The notes beneath the pieces are model-generated. The model was not told the origin of the DNA and made no database searches. It worked only from the letters and a program-made list of their open reading frames with translations. The position numbers and the translations under genes are program-made. From Curtobacterium sp. VKM Ac-1395 (GTDB lineage Bacteria; Actinomycetota; Actinomycetes; Actinomycetales; Microbacteriaceae), in NCBI RefSeq assembly GCF_015350975.1, contig NZ_JADKRX010000007.1:55467-119466 (forward strand): a DNA stretch of 64,000 nt, given 5' to 3'. Below, piece by piece: positions 7,976-16,226 of this stretch. How positions within the stretch are numbered: the stretch's first letter is position 1; every line of letters begins with the position of its first letter.

Positions 7976-8472
7976 AGGGGCGACATGCACACGACAACCA
8001 CTCCCCGCGACTCATCATCGACCCGGACGTGCAACCCCACCTGCGTCTCGCCGGCGTCGTCGGCACGGACCCCGTGGTCTTCACAGAGGCCGACCTTCGA
8101 GGCCCCGACGGCGATGAGCGCCGTGCGTTCCTCCGCGACGCCCGGAAGCACTCCACCGTCGACGTCGTCGAAACCGGCTTCGGGAACACGGATAAGACCT
8201 TCGCCGTGAGGCGACGTGTCCCCTCCCTGACCTCGGTGCCGCACCACGCATCGAAGGCGCAGACGGTACCCCCGAAAGTGAAGACGAAGCACAAGCGACG
8301 CACGCCCGCTAATGGTCTGTCGCCCAGACACCCCTTCAACCCGCGGATGCGCGGATGCGCGGATGCGCGGATCCGCGCATCCGCGAGTAGAGTCCCTCCG
8401 CCCCCGTCCCAGGTAAAGCCGACCAAGCCCGGATCGGGGGCGCGACAAGAGTCCCCCGCAACAGCCAGCTGA
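7936..8472 (+). CDS. Hypothetical protein, start uncertain
   Basis: Third-position GC is strongly biased from about 7990 to 8230, where the product reads LIIDPDVQPHLRLAGVVGTDP and FLRDARKHSTVDVVETGFG, so a real protein is encoded here. No good start is visible: the GTG at 7936 overlaps the upstream gene and another GTG lies at 8029. After about residue 95 the sequence becomes Arg/Pro-rich and runs through the GCGGATGC repeats and the first iteron. The 3' part is therefore probably not original coding sequence. Function is unknown. Confidence 0.4.
   Translation: MGVRASARRFPRIEGRHAHDNHSPRLIIDPDVQPHLRLAGVVGTDPVVFTEADLRGPDGDERRAFLRDARKHSTVDVVETGFGNTDKTFAVRRRVPSLTSVPHHASKAQTVPPKVKTKHKRRTPANGLSPRHPFNPRMRGCADARIRASASRVPPPPSQVKPTKPGSGARQESPATAS
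8343..8385. repeat. GCGGATGC tandem repeat ending in a 28-bp palindrome
   Basis: Copies of GCGGATGC run directly into a perfect 28-bp palindrome at 8358-8385, centred on GGATCC. It abuts the origin region and could be a protein-binding site or cruciform. Confidence 0.75.
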
Positions 8473-8477
8473 CCGAG

Positions 8478-8486
8478 TTATCCACA
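8478..8486 (+). promoter_or_regulatory. DnaA box
   Basis: Perfect TTATCCACA, between the first two iterons. Confidence 0.8.
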
Positions 8487-8669
8487 GGTTCTGGGCCCGT
8501 TTCTCGGGCGCGACAAGAGTCCCTACGGTTTTTGGGGGTGCAAGGCCCCTCGCGCGGGACTCTGTTCGCGGCTTCACGGGACTCTGCTCGCGCATCGAGG
8601 GGACTCTTGTCGCGCCCGGACCCGTCGAAAAGCACCTCCCATCCGCCCCCAGTCAGCGATCCACCGGCC

Positions 8670-8678
8670 TGTGGATAA
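8670..8678 (-). promoter_or_regulatory. DnaA box, inverted
   Basis: Perfect TGTGGATAA, 183 bp from and opposite to the first box. Together they bracket the first iteron cluster. Confidence 0.8.
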
Positions 8679-9557
8679 CCCTGCATGTAGTTCCCACCTG
8701 TAGACATCACCTGTAGAACCGGTCCGTATCAACGTAAGTACAGAGACGGGACCGTCTCGCAAGACGGCTGAGTTCAGAGCAGCAGGGATGATGAGCAGGG
8801 CCCGCACTAACGAGGGTGGGAGCGACCGCCAGGTGGTTGTGGGAGCCGCTACGCGGCTGTTCTCGCTGACGATGACCCCTCACCGGGTATCGCTGAACGA
8901 GTCGAGCACGCTGGACGTCGCAGGCAGGCGCACAGCAGCGAGAGCTTCGAGGGACTCTATTCGCGCGGTCATCTTGAGGGCTTCTGTTCGCGTTGAGGGA
9001 CTCTTGTCGCGCTATGCGGGCTCGATACCCGACCGCTGACAACCGAGCGACTGGCCGCGACAAGAGTCCCCCGCTTGGGATGGCAGGTTTCACGAGGGAT
9101 TCTTGTCGCGCCAGCTGAGCGCGACTCCCGAAGGTTGCTGGCCAGGCGTGATTGCGCGACAAGAGTCCCCAGGTTCAGATCCTCGGCACAGGACCGCATG
9201 TTGCCCAAGGGATTCTTGTCGCGGCCCAGGGCTAGCAGCAGCCGTCTCCACCGACAGCTGGCACGGATGCGCGACAAGAGTCCCGCATGGGCGTGCGCGA
9301 CAAGAGTCCGCGCTGAAAGGTCCAGATAGGCGTGTAGCCGCGACCGCGGCGGAGAGTAACTGTCTCAGCTGGTTCGGCGCTACAAGAGTCCCTGCCTGAT
9401 GCGCGACAAGAATCCCAGGGGGAACCACGTGCTGCTCCACAATGCGCGACAAGAGTCCCCCGCTCCCGGCGTTCGTCGCTGCCTGGACTGTGGCACTCGG
9501 GCAGCTCTTGCTCCGCGCCGAAAGTACGGGACTCTGGTCGCGCCTGACATCACGAAA

Positions 9558-9587
9558 CCCAGCCGCGGGATTCTGTTCGCGGCTGGG
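9558..9587 (-). terminator. Hairpin after repA with an iteron inside
   Basis: Perfect 10-bp arms (9558-9567 and 9578-9587) with a 10-nt loop; on the minus strand TTTCG follows. It lies 31 nt past the repA stop. The iteron at 9567-9581 forms the loop and part of one arm. Confidence 0.6.
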
Positions 9588-9617
9588 CTTCGTTCTGTTG
9601 CTGTGTCGGGGCGGGGG

Positions 9618-10757
9618 CTACTCCCCCGCGCCGGCGTCATGTTCGTCGGTCGGCTCGACAGCGCGCAGCTTTCGCTGTGACCTCGGAGTGCGGACGGTAC
9701 GTCGCTTCGAGGTCTGCTCGATAGGTGTCGGCCCCGGGTACAGCACGAAATAGTCCGGCTCGAGCTCGTACCGGAACTGCGGGGGCATGATGATGGCGAT
9801 GTCGCGCATCGCCGTCTCGAATGCTTTGCGGAAGTCGCGGAGTCGCTTCGTCTGCGAACCGAACTGACGGTGCAAGTCCGACCAGCCGATCCGTGTCGGG
9901 TAGTGGACGTCGTAGAGGCGGTACGACACCCACACGTATATGTCGAACGTTAAGGGCTTCGAACCGAGTACCTGCAGGGCTCCGGGATCCACCGGAACGG
10001 GACGTTCGATGATGGAGTCGAAGAACCGCTTCGACAGCACGATCTTCGAGTCCCACAGTCCCGGTTGCTCCTGAGACCGGGAGCTGATCTCGCCACGTGC
10101 GTTGAACCACAGCTGCGTGCTCTCGGCGATGGGGAAGTACTCCTTCGCCTGCCCGTAGCCGGATCCGTCAGCGCCGATGACCAGTCCTTCCACGCTGAGA
10201 CGGGAGCCGAACACACGGTCCATCTGGTTCGCGAGCCGCTTGCGGCTGTTCCCGCCGACTTCGACCTGGAGCTTCTCCATGAACTCCTGCATCGTGTCGC
10301 CGAGGATGAGTTCCTGGTTCCCCGTCTTAACTGCCTCGGTCGCCATCCACGTCATGATATGCCGCGGGAGGATGCCGAACGGGTACGCAACCTGGTCGAC
10401 GCCGTCGACAGTGATCGCCGCTGGCTGCACCCGCAGAGTGATGTCGCCGTTCCGGCGGACCCAGAACGGCACCTCCCCCGGGTCCTTGTATGGAAGCGAC
10501 ACCTGTGCCCACACACGAGCGGAGAACGCGATCTCCTCCGGCTGGCCATTGTTCCGGTCGAGGGCGTCCCGGTAGTTCAGCAGTCGGACGCGGTCCTTGG
10601 GGAGGTCCAACGGGTGCGAGATGTTCGGGAAGTTCGCCGGGATCGCCGCCTCAACCCGTGGCTCGAGGTCGCCAAGCGAGCTCCCCGTGTTCGGTTCGTC
10701 GCCTTCGACGTACCAGTCATCACCGCTGGCCCCGGCGGCCGCTGCGTCGCTCGTCAT
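9618..10757 (-). CDS. repA: RepA-type plasmid replication initiator
   Basis: 379 residues. The ATG at 10757 follows GGGAGG and is preferred to an upstream in-frame start. The central segment, GILPRHIMTWMATEAVKTGN followed by LILGDTMQEFMEKL, is characteristic of the RepA C-terminal family of plasmid initiators. A winged-helix-like region follows around WSDLHRQFGSQTKRLRDFRKAF, and the tail is basic. Such proteins bind iterons and, with DnaA, open the origin. The iteron array and DnaA boxes lie just downstream, and another iteron (10846) lies upstream in the likely promoter, suggesting autoregulation. Neighbouring par genes support a plasmid backbone. Confidence 0.85.
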   Translation of the reverse strand: MTSDAAAAGASGDDWYVEGDEPNTGSSLGDLEPRVEAAIPANFPNISHPLDLPKDRVRLLNYRDALDRNNGQPEEIAFSARVWAQVSLPYKDPGEVPFWVRRNGDITLRVQPAAITVDGVDQVAYPFGILPRHIMTWMATEAVKTGNQELILGDTMQEFMEKLQVEVGGNSRKRLANQMDRVFGSRLSVEGLVIGADGSGYGQAKEYFPIAESTQLWFNARGEISSRSQEQPGLWDSKIVLSKRFFDSIIERPVPVDPGALQVLGSKPLTFDIYVWVSYRLYDVHYPTRIGWSDLHRQFGSQTKRLRDFRKAFETAMRDIAIIMPPQFRYELEPDYFVLYPGPTPIEQTSKRRTVRTPRSQRKLRAVEPTDEHDAGAGE

Positions 10758-10845
10758 CCGGAACCTCCCAGGTCCTCGACAGAAATGGCGTGCCGTCACT
10801 ATCCCGTGGCGAAGGGCCCTCGTCAGGGAGACTCACCGGCGTGTT

Positions 10846-10958
10846 GGGACTCTTGTCGCGCACGTCCGTGACCAACTCGCGCCCCAGTCCCCGGTTCTAC
10901 AGGCATCCGCCGACAGTTTCGATGGTCAACTCGCGCGGGACCGGGGGGCTACTCGCGC
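10846..10958. promoter_or_regulatory. repA upstream region: iteron and ACTCGCGC repeats
   Basis: One iteron at 10846-10861, then CAACTCGCGC at 10873-10882 and 10927-10936 and CTACTCGCGC at 10949-10958. These lie between the parB-like stop and the repA start and may be repressor sites. Confidence 0.5.
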
Positions 10959-11780
10959 CTACGACTGCTTCTGGAAGGACCCGCCCCGCGGCAGCGGCTT
11001 GTCCCGTCGTTCGAACGGTCGCCCCTGGTTGTAGTCCTGCTCGAGACGTTCACGCTCACGGTTGTAGATGTACGCGAGGAACGAGCCTGCGTTCTTGTGC
11101 CCCTCGAAGAGCACCGCGGCCTTCACCGCTGCGTTGAACGCGTCACGATCCTCCCGGCGAACGTCGAAGGTCACCTTCAAAAGGTCGTCAGGGTTCTGCC
11201 CCTTCGGATCCGCGTTGCGACGAGGCTTCTGCGCCGGCGCAGCCGTCCCATCCCCCATCTCGGCCGCCGGAGCCGCATCAGGTGAGCTTCGGAAGGACGG
11301 CGCCGCTGCAGCAGTGCGCGTCTCCTCGAATCGGACGCTCGGGGCGGGCCCGCTGGAAGGTGCGAAACCCTGCGCCTCGAGTGTGTCGTGTTCCGGCAGC
11401 GGACGCACGGGGTTGGAGTCCACGTGCGCCGCTGCTGCGGGAGTTTGAACGTCCGGCGGCGAGGCGTCAATGACGGATGGGACGACAGCGCGTTCAGGCT
11501 GGATCGGTGCACTGTCGCTGGCCGCCACCGCTGACGCTTCGGCGTCCGTGGCCCTTGCAGCTCCCCCAGACGGCTGCTGCTGCTCGTCGTCTGTAACCGC
11601 TTGTGCCGCCGCAGCGACCTCGGGTGATGTCGGAGCGCCAATCGGAGCGGGTGGCGGGCCGGAGACGCGATTCTTCCTGATCAGAGAGCTGGCCGGCGCC
11701 GGGGTCTCCCGCTGCGCCTGTGCGCCGACTGGACGAGGTGTCGGCGGTGGCCCCGCGAGCACGCGCTTGCTGTCAGACAC
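10959..11780 (-). CDS. ParB-like centromere-binding protein
   Basis: 273 residues. The first 190 are low-complexity and disordered (Ala, Pro, Ser, Glu). A compact C-terminal domain begins near LLKVTFDVRREDRDAFNAAV and ends in basic residues. It looks like a small ribbon-helix-helix or ParR-type DNA-binding domain rather than a canonical ParB. Its start overlaps the parA stop by 8 nt, so the two are co-translated. It probably binds the palindrome array at 12854-12989 and recruits ParA. The family assignment rests on operon position and fold-like pattern. Confidence 0.65.
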   Translation of the reverse strand: MSDSKRVLAGPPPTPRPVGAQAQRETPAPASSLIRKNRVSGPPPAPIGAPTSPEVAAAAQAVTDDEQQQPSGGAARATDAEASAVAASDSAPIQPERAVVPSVIDASPPDVQTPAAAAHVDSNPVRPLPEHDTLEAQGFAPSSGPAPSVRFEETRTAAAAPSFRSSPDAAPAAEMGDGTAAPAQKPRRNADPKGQNPDDLLKVTFDVRREDRDAFNAAVKAAVLFEGHKNAGSFLAYIYNRERERLEQDYNQGRPFERRDKPLPRGGSFQKQS

Positions 11781-12732
11781 GTTCTGCCTCCCCTGCAGCG
11801 GCCGCCTCGGACTGTTCCTTGTCGATGAGACGGTTGATGAACTCCTCCGTCACAGCGACGAGACTGTCCGCCACTGACCCGGAAGACTTCGGGCCGGCGA
11901 CTTCCGGTGCCTCACCCTTCTTGAGCCGCTCGTACCACTTCGGCGCGGACTGGACGAACTCGTCGAGCTCGTGGACGAGCATCCCCTTGTCCCGTGCTGC
12001 CTTGGCGACACCCTCCGCGTGGCGGATGTAGTTGTCGAAGACGATGCCTTCCGCGCCCTCTCCCCCGAGGTCTGCGACGACGGCTTCGGTCCAGTCGCTT
12101 CGTACTCGGGACGCGCTCTTGCTGGAGTCGAAGATGACGACTCCGAGAAGGTCGAGGTCCGGGTTGAGGTCCAGCACTCGGTCTTGTCGCTCGGCGGTGA
12201 ACTTCAGACCCTTCTTGCTCGCCTTCTCGGGGCGACCCGGGATCAGCATGTACCGCGACGCGGCGGCGGCGATGGACTGAATGGTGTCGTTGTTTGGGGG
12301 GCAGTCGAGCAGAATGAGGTCGTAGTTCGCCGACACCTTCGCCAGCATCAGGGCGAGGCTGAGCCGTGCGTAGAGGGTTTCGTCCCCTCCCCTGCCCATC
12401 TTCTGCCCGAGCGCATCGCTGATGTCGTTGATGCGCTGACCGCCCGGAATCACGTCGAGGTTCTCGCGGACGGCAATCAGCGGGTGCGGGTCGTCGCCGA
12501 ACAACAGTGCCTTTGACAGGCCGGCGCCGCTGTCATCGCCCTCGGTGTCGACGTAGCCGAGGTCGTCGCCGACGTTCCCCTGCGGGTCCAGGTCGACGAT
12601 GAGTACACGCCATCCGCTGCGGGCAAGGAGACCGCCGATGTTCGACACGAGCGTCGTCTTCCCCACGCCGCCCTTGTTGTTGATCACTGCGACGACTCGC
12701 TGCAAGTACGAGCGGTCAACGGTCACTGCCAC
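11773..12732 (-). CDS. parA: ParA-family partition ATPase
   Basis: 319 residues from a GTG at 12732 that follows GGGGGGAGGAG; an upstream GTG at 12798 is less likely. The deviant Walker A motif KGGVGKTT spans residues 20-27, the A' motif is VLIVDLDPQGN and the Walker B-like strand is DLILLDCPPNND. ParA ATPases move plasmid copies along the nucleoid using a centromere-binding partner. The ParB-like gene follows immediately, and the putative centromere array starts 122 bp upstream. No N-terminal HTH is present, so this is a type Ib-like ParA. Confidence 0.92.
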   Translation of the reverse strand: MAVTVDRSYLQRVVAVINNKGGVGKTTLVSNIGGLLARSGWRVLIVDLDPQGNVGDDLGYVDTEGDDSGAGLSKALLFGDDPHPLIAVRENLDVIPGGQRINDISDALGQKMGRGGDETLYARLSLALMLAKVSANYDLILLDCPPNNDTIQSIAAAASRYMLIPGRPEKASKKGLKFTAERQDRVLDLNPDLDLLGVVIFDSSKSASRVRSDWTEAVVADLGGEGAEGIVFDNYIRHAEGVAKAARDKGMLVHELDEFVQSAPKWYERLKKGEAPEVAGPKSSGSVADSLVAVTEEFINRLIDKEQSEAAAAGEAERV

Positions 12733-12853
12733 GAGGACTCCTCCCCCCGGACCTGGCGCGCCTGGCGGACATGGCTTACGGGGATGACGCTCCCCCACAT
12801 GCGTGCGGGAGCCTTTCGAACAACGTCCTGCTCACACTAGCTTAGATGCCGCG

Positions 12854-12989
12854 GCCAGGTAATCTGGCGACGCCAGGTCGACTGGCATACGCGTAAGCCA
12901 GAACCGCTGGCCGAGCCAGTACTGCTGGTTTCGCCAGATGAGATGGCTAGGCGTAGGCCAGGACATATGGCACCGCCGGTTCGACTGGC
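12854..12989. repeat. Putative parS centromere: seven 15-bp palindromes
   Basis: Seven units of GCCAG-N5-CTGGC or close variants start at 12854, 12872, 12897, 12915, 12933, 12957 and 12975. Their spacing is 18, 25, 18, 18, 24 and 18 bp. They lie directly upstream of parA. Degenerate GCCAG half-sites continue at about 13068-13090 and 13238-13292. No gene is apparent in 12733-13334. Confidence 0.78.
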
Positions 12990-13334
12990 GGACCTGGCAT
13001 AGAGCTAGACGGCCGGCATCCGTCTCCCAGGGTCCGAGCTAGCCGAGTTTCCGGGCGTCGCGCGTAAGCCAGGACCGCCATCTCTGCCAGGTAGCACGTT
13101 TCGCTCGCTACCGGGCGAACGAGGGCTTCCGTGTGTACGAACCAGCAAACAGGGGTGTCGTGCCGCAGGGGGGCGCACAGCGCCTCTGGGAAGGCCTTCC
13201 TCACTGGAACACGTTTGGGGCAACGTAAGCCATACTCGCCAGGACTGCCAGGCACGCCATGACTGCCAGCGGCGCCAGGATTACCAGAACGCCTGAGACG
13301 GCCACCGATGTGTCCCTCCGCCGCATAGTGCCAC

Positions 13335-13811
13335 GTGCCGGTCCAGATCAGTGAGGCCGCGCAACGGGGGATCATCACGACGGACACCGCAATCGGAACT
13401 GGCATCGGCATCGCACTCGTAGACGCCGTGCTGGAGGGGGACCGGGAGCAAGTGGAGCGAATCCACGAGCTGTTCCCGGCATTCGAGCTGATCTCGGCAG
13501 CCGCCGCGGCCGAACGAAGCGCACTGGCTCTGACAGGGCTGTTCAGCAGAGACTTCGTGTTCTCGCTTCACGACGCTCATCGGCAGACGCTGAACTACCG
13601 CGAGTTCGTGCTGCGACGCAGAGACCGAATCGGGTCCGGTTGCATCCTCGAGGTTGCAGTAGTACCCCCGATTGACCGCAGCGAGGAGGTCCCCCTTGGA
13701 GGCCGGTTCAGCCGAGCTGGCAGCGATGACACTCTCGACCGCTTCATCGACTTCTCCCTGTTCGGAAACGACCGATTTTGGGACACGGGTTTGAGCACTG
13801 CATCGAGCTGA
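13335..13811 (+). CDS. Hypothetical protein, 158 aa
   Basis: GTG-started frame with good codon bias. The product starts MPVQISEAAQRGIITTDTAI, has a helical middle (VDAVLEGDREQVERIHELF) and a beta-rich end (SGCILEVAVVPPIDRSEE). It contains no transmembrane helix or recognisable domain. It lies between the putative centromere and a resolvase gene, so it may belong to the plasmid maintenance region. An antisense frame of similar length (13281-13814) looks worse by composition. Function is unknown. Confidence 0.5.
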   Translation: MPVQISEAAQRGIITTDTAIGTGIGIALVDAVLEGDREQVERIHELFPAFELISAAAAAERSALALTGLFSRDFVFSLHDAHRQTLNYREFVLRRRDRIGSGCILEVAVVPPIDRSEEVPLGGRFSRAGSDDTLDRFIDFSLFGNDRFWDTGLSTASS

Positions 13812-13902
13812 CAACGACGCGGCGCGTCCTGTGCCGGAACTCAGTGTCGAAAACTATGCGCCGATACCAGTACCAGAGATCGAGTTCCGATACAGTCCGA
13901 GC

Positions 13903-14505
13903 GTGGGTCATCTCCTTGGGTACGCGCGGGTGTCAACGACTGATCAGGATGCGTCGTTGCAGCTCGACGCCTTGAGCGCCGCCGGCTGCTATCGCGTGTG
14001 GGTCGACACGATGTCCGGGTCGCTCGAGCACCGGCCGGAGCTCACGAAGCTTCTTGATCAGCTCAGGCCGGGGGACACGCTTGTGGTGTGGCGACTTGAT
14101 CGGCTTGGCCGGTCGATTCGGCACCTCATTGACCAGCTGCAGGCTTTCGGGGAGCGGGGTGTCGGGTTCCGCTCATTGCAGGAGACGATCGACACCACCT
14201 CACCCGGAGGCCGACTCGTGTTCCACGTGTTCGCCGCCCTCGCGGAGTTCGAACGCGACCTGATCAAGGAGCGGACCAACGCTGGGCTCGCTGCGGCTCG
14301 GGCGCGTGGGCGAACCGGGGGCCGACCGCCGCGGTTGTCGGTTGACCAGGTGCGGACAGCGCGTCGGCTGTATGAGCAGCAGGACATGACCGTGGCGCAG
14401 ATCGGCGACGTTCTCGGCGTCAGCAGAACCACCATCTACCGGGCGCTCGCCCGACAGAACGACGCCGTCACCGTTCAGCGCATCAAACGAGACCTCGACA
14501 GCTAG
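13903..14505 (+). CDS. Serine resolvase/invertase
   Basis: 200 residues from GTG 13903 (VGHLLGYARVSTTDQDASLQ), with the catalytic Ser at residue 11. Conserved motifs follow: VVWRLDRLGRS and the E-helix region FAALAEFERDLIKERT. A C-terminal HTH (MTVAQIGDVLGVSRTTIYRAL) is present, so the enzyme is full length. Such recombinases resolve plasmid multimers or cointegrates. Upstream, TCGAAAACTAT at about 13847 resembles the inverted-repeat core before the second resolvase (39778-39801), suggesting related crossover sites. A longer in-frame start at 13831 would add 24 unconserved residues. Confidence 0.88.
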   Translation: MGHLLGYARVSTTDQDASLQLDALSAAGCYRVWVDTMSGSLEHRPELTKLLDQLRPGDTLVVWRLDRLGRSIRHLIDQLQAFGERGVGFRSLQETIDTTSPGGRLVFHVFAALAEFERDLIKERTNAGLAAARARGRTGGRPPRLSVDQVRTARRLYEQQDMTVAQIGDVLGVSRTTIYRALARQNDAVTVQRIKRDLDS

Positions 14506-15203
14506 TACGGCCGTTGTGGCGGCTAGATCAGGTGCAGCTCGGCCTGGCGGGCAGTTTCATCCGCTCAGGGATGGGTGCCGGTACTGCTGTGTGGTCGAAT
14601 TCGCATCGAGCGCCAGCTCCTCTGTGCTCGAAGGATCGGGGCAGGTGGAAGTGAAGCGGATGAGGGCAGTGCGCCGGGAACCAGAGCTTCCGTCCATTCG
14701 AGTCCCCCTGGTAGGTTGCGCACCAGGGACCATACGTTCCCCGCTTGGCACTGACCGTGACAGCTTTCAATCTGTCGTTTGGCCCGCTCCGGTGCGCACG
14801 AAAGTCTGAATGGCAGGGCCGGTACCCGACCCGAACGAGCACCGACCCTGCTTGCACCCTCTGACTCAGGTGAGCCCCGCCGCGGTTTCGCTTCGCGCCA
14901 CGTCGACTGCCAGACCTGCACTGGTCCGGACGTATCCGACACCTCGACGCGAAGTCTCCGCAGTCGCGGTATCTGAGCTCATTCGGTACAGAATACGCAG
15001 GCGCGGGACAGGTCGACTCGAGTGGGACGTACCGTTTGGCTTGTACGGGTCTTCCTGATCACGTGCTCCTTTCTGCACACGATCGCTTCCCTCTTGACCT
15101 GGTCGCGGGTGCTCCGACCTTGACGACCAGCAGCACCCTCACCAGGTGCGACCAGTCGTCGGCCGCATCGCAGCTGAGGACGCAGGTCCGAAGTGGATTG
15201 ATC
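14506..15203. other. Region without a supported gene
   Basis: Open frames here on both strands lack codon bias, ribosome-binding sites and recognisable motifs. I see no RNA gene or repeat. Confidence 0.5.
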
Positions 15204-15491
15204 ATGAAGCACCTCGTGTACGGACTTACTTCCATCCTCGCCAGCAGCGCGGCAGCAACGGCTGTCCTGCACTACGCGGCCGCGCTCGGTCAGAGTGCAC
15301 GCACCGACGTCGTCACCGTGCCCGCCGTCAGCCTGGCCGGGACGCAGACGAGCGTCGAGCTGATCCTCGGTCCCGGGATCCCGGTTTTGGCTGAGGAAGC
15401 CGCCGATGATGTCCTTGAGCCATCGGACCAGGACTTCGTCGATGACCTCACCGCTCGCGCCCAGGCCGTGCGCACCGGAACCCGGCACTAG
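15204..15491 (+). CDS. Standalone homologue of the GAF-ANTAR N-terminal domain
   Basis: 95 residues from ATG 15204 (MKHLVYGLTSILASSAAATA). The whole protein aligns with residues 1-90 of the GAF-ANTAR regulator at 62804 and with the small protein at 21761-22030. Shared features are the MK.LVYG start, AVL.Y...L.Q...(T/S)D(V/I)V..P, LILGPGIPVLAE and ELEP..FV..L. No known domain name comes to mind. The alternating hydrophobic pattern suggests a small alpha/beta sensor or interaction module. An AraC regulator lies downstream, as near the other two copies. Confidence 0.68.
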   Translation: MKHLVYGLTSILASSAAATAVLHYAAALGQSARTDVVTVPAVSLAGTQTSVELILGPGIPVLAEEAADDVLEPSDQDFVDDLTARAQAVRTGTRH

Positions 15492-15876
15492 CCCCGTAGT
15501 GGTGCGCCGATCATGTGCGGGAGCCTACGAGCGCCTGCTCGGGGTCGAGGGAATGCGCACCGAATAACAGGTGTTGTTTACGGCGGTGATGTCGCGCGGT
15601 TCCCTGATTCAGCCGCGCCACCTCGTCCACGCCGAGCGAGGGCCGGTCCGTGACCCGAATACGGACCGACCATCCTCTTCTGCACCGCAGTGACGCGCCG
15701 ATGCTCGATGCGGATATAGCCTGATGCGTCCGGGCGCCCGTCTGCACAGCCAGAACCCGCAACCTGGTGCGGCCTCTGGCGGAGCTGGCCCATCTCGGCG
15801 CCCCGTTCGGGGGTAGCGTCACCCCTGTTCGTTCCGAATCGAGCGGCAGCTACGTGCAGCAGAGGTGGGAGTCGCG
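15492..15876. other. Region without a supported gene
   Basis: No frame here shows convincing coding bias and no clear repeat is visible. Confidence 0.5.
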
Positions 15877-16038
15877 ATGAGTGCGTATGAGACGGCGCCG
15901 AACGTCCAGCCAGTCCGGATCGACACGTTCCGGCAGATGCGCAAGCGTCACAAGCACGGGGAGGTCCTCGGTGACGAGCCGCGGCTCTACGAGGACTTCT
16001 ACCTCAACATCACCCCACTGCAGCAGCAAACACGCTGA
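15877..16038 (+). CDS. Small hypothetical protein, 53 aa
   Basis: The ATG at 15877 follows AGGTGGGAG by about 6 nt. The product, MSAYETAPNVQPVRIDTFRQ continuing to YEDFYLNITPLQQQTR, has strong third-position GC. It is hydrophilic with a basic patch (MRKRHKHGE). It may be a complete small protein or the N-terminus of a truncated one. No family is recognised. Confidence 0.45.
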   Translation: MSAYETAPNVQPVRIDTFRQMRKRHKHGEVLGDEPRLYEDFYLNITPLQQQTR

Positions 16039-16226
16039 CCGGCGCGCTGCTCCCGATACTCGAGCGCTTGCTGCACCCGCCGGACTTCGTGGTGTGGGCG
16101 CTTGGGCGATGAGAACGGACTGGGCAGAATGTGTCCGCTCTCCCGATCAGGGAACGGTCTATACGGGATACGTCGCGAGACCGCCGCGAAGTCGCGTACT
16201 GCGCCATCGGTCGGCATGCTGAACGC

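Larger units (their letters stand above)
8441..9581. repeat. Iteron array, probable plasmid origin
   Basis: A 14-16 bp repeat, GCGCGACAAGAGTCCC, occurs about 19 times here in both orientations, with one more copy at 10846-10861. Same-strand copies begin at 8441, 8508, 9057, 9154, 9269, 9295, 9377, 9401 and 9444. Reverse copies begin at 8556, 8578, 8600, 8951, 8977, 8997, 9096, 9209, 9528 and 9567. Variants are TTCGCG or GCTCGCG for TTGTCGCG, and GATTC for GACTC. The array lies beside a RepA gene and two DnaA boxes and contains no convincing gene, as expected for an iteron-controlled origin. Confidence 0.88.

Noticed and set aside
8441..9581. Possible CRISPR array
   Set aside because: Repeats are 14-16 bp, lie in both orientations and have irregular spacing; no cas genes are present. 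They are iterons.
8574..9640. Open frames crossing the iteron region
   Set aside because: Their products repeat motifs such as RQESP and GTLVA, which are translations of the iteron itself.
12854..12989. Direct-repeat array as CRISPR
   Set aside because: Units are 15-bp palindromes with 3-10 bp between them, too short for spacers, and sit before parA.
13281..13814. 177-residue minus-strand frame
   Set aside because: Poorer codon bias than the opposing 158-aa frame and no ribosome-binding site.
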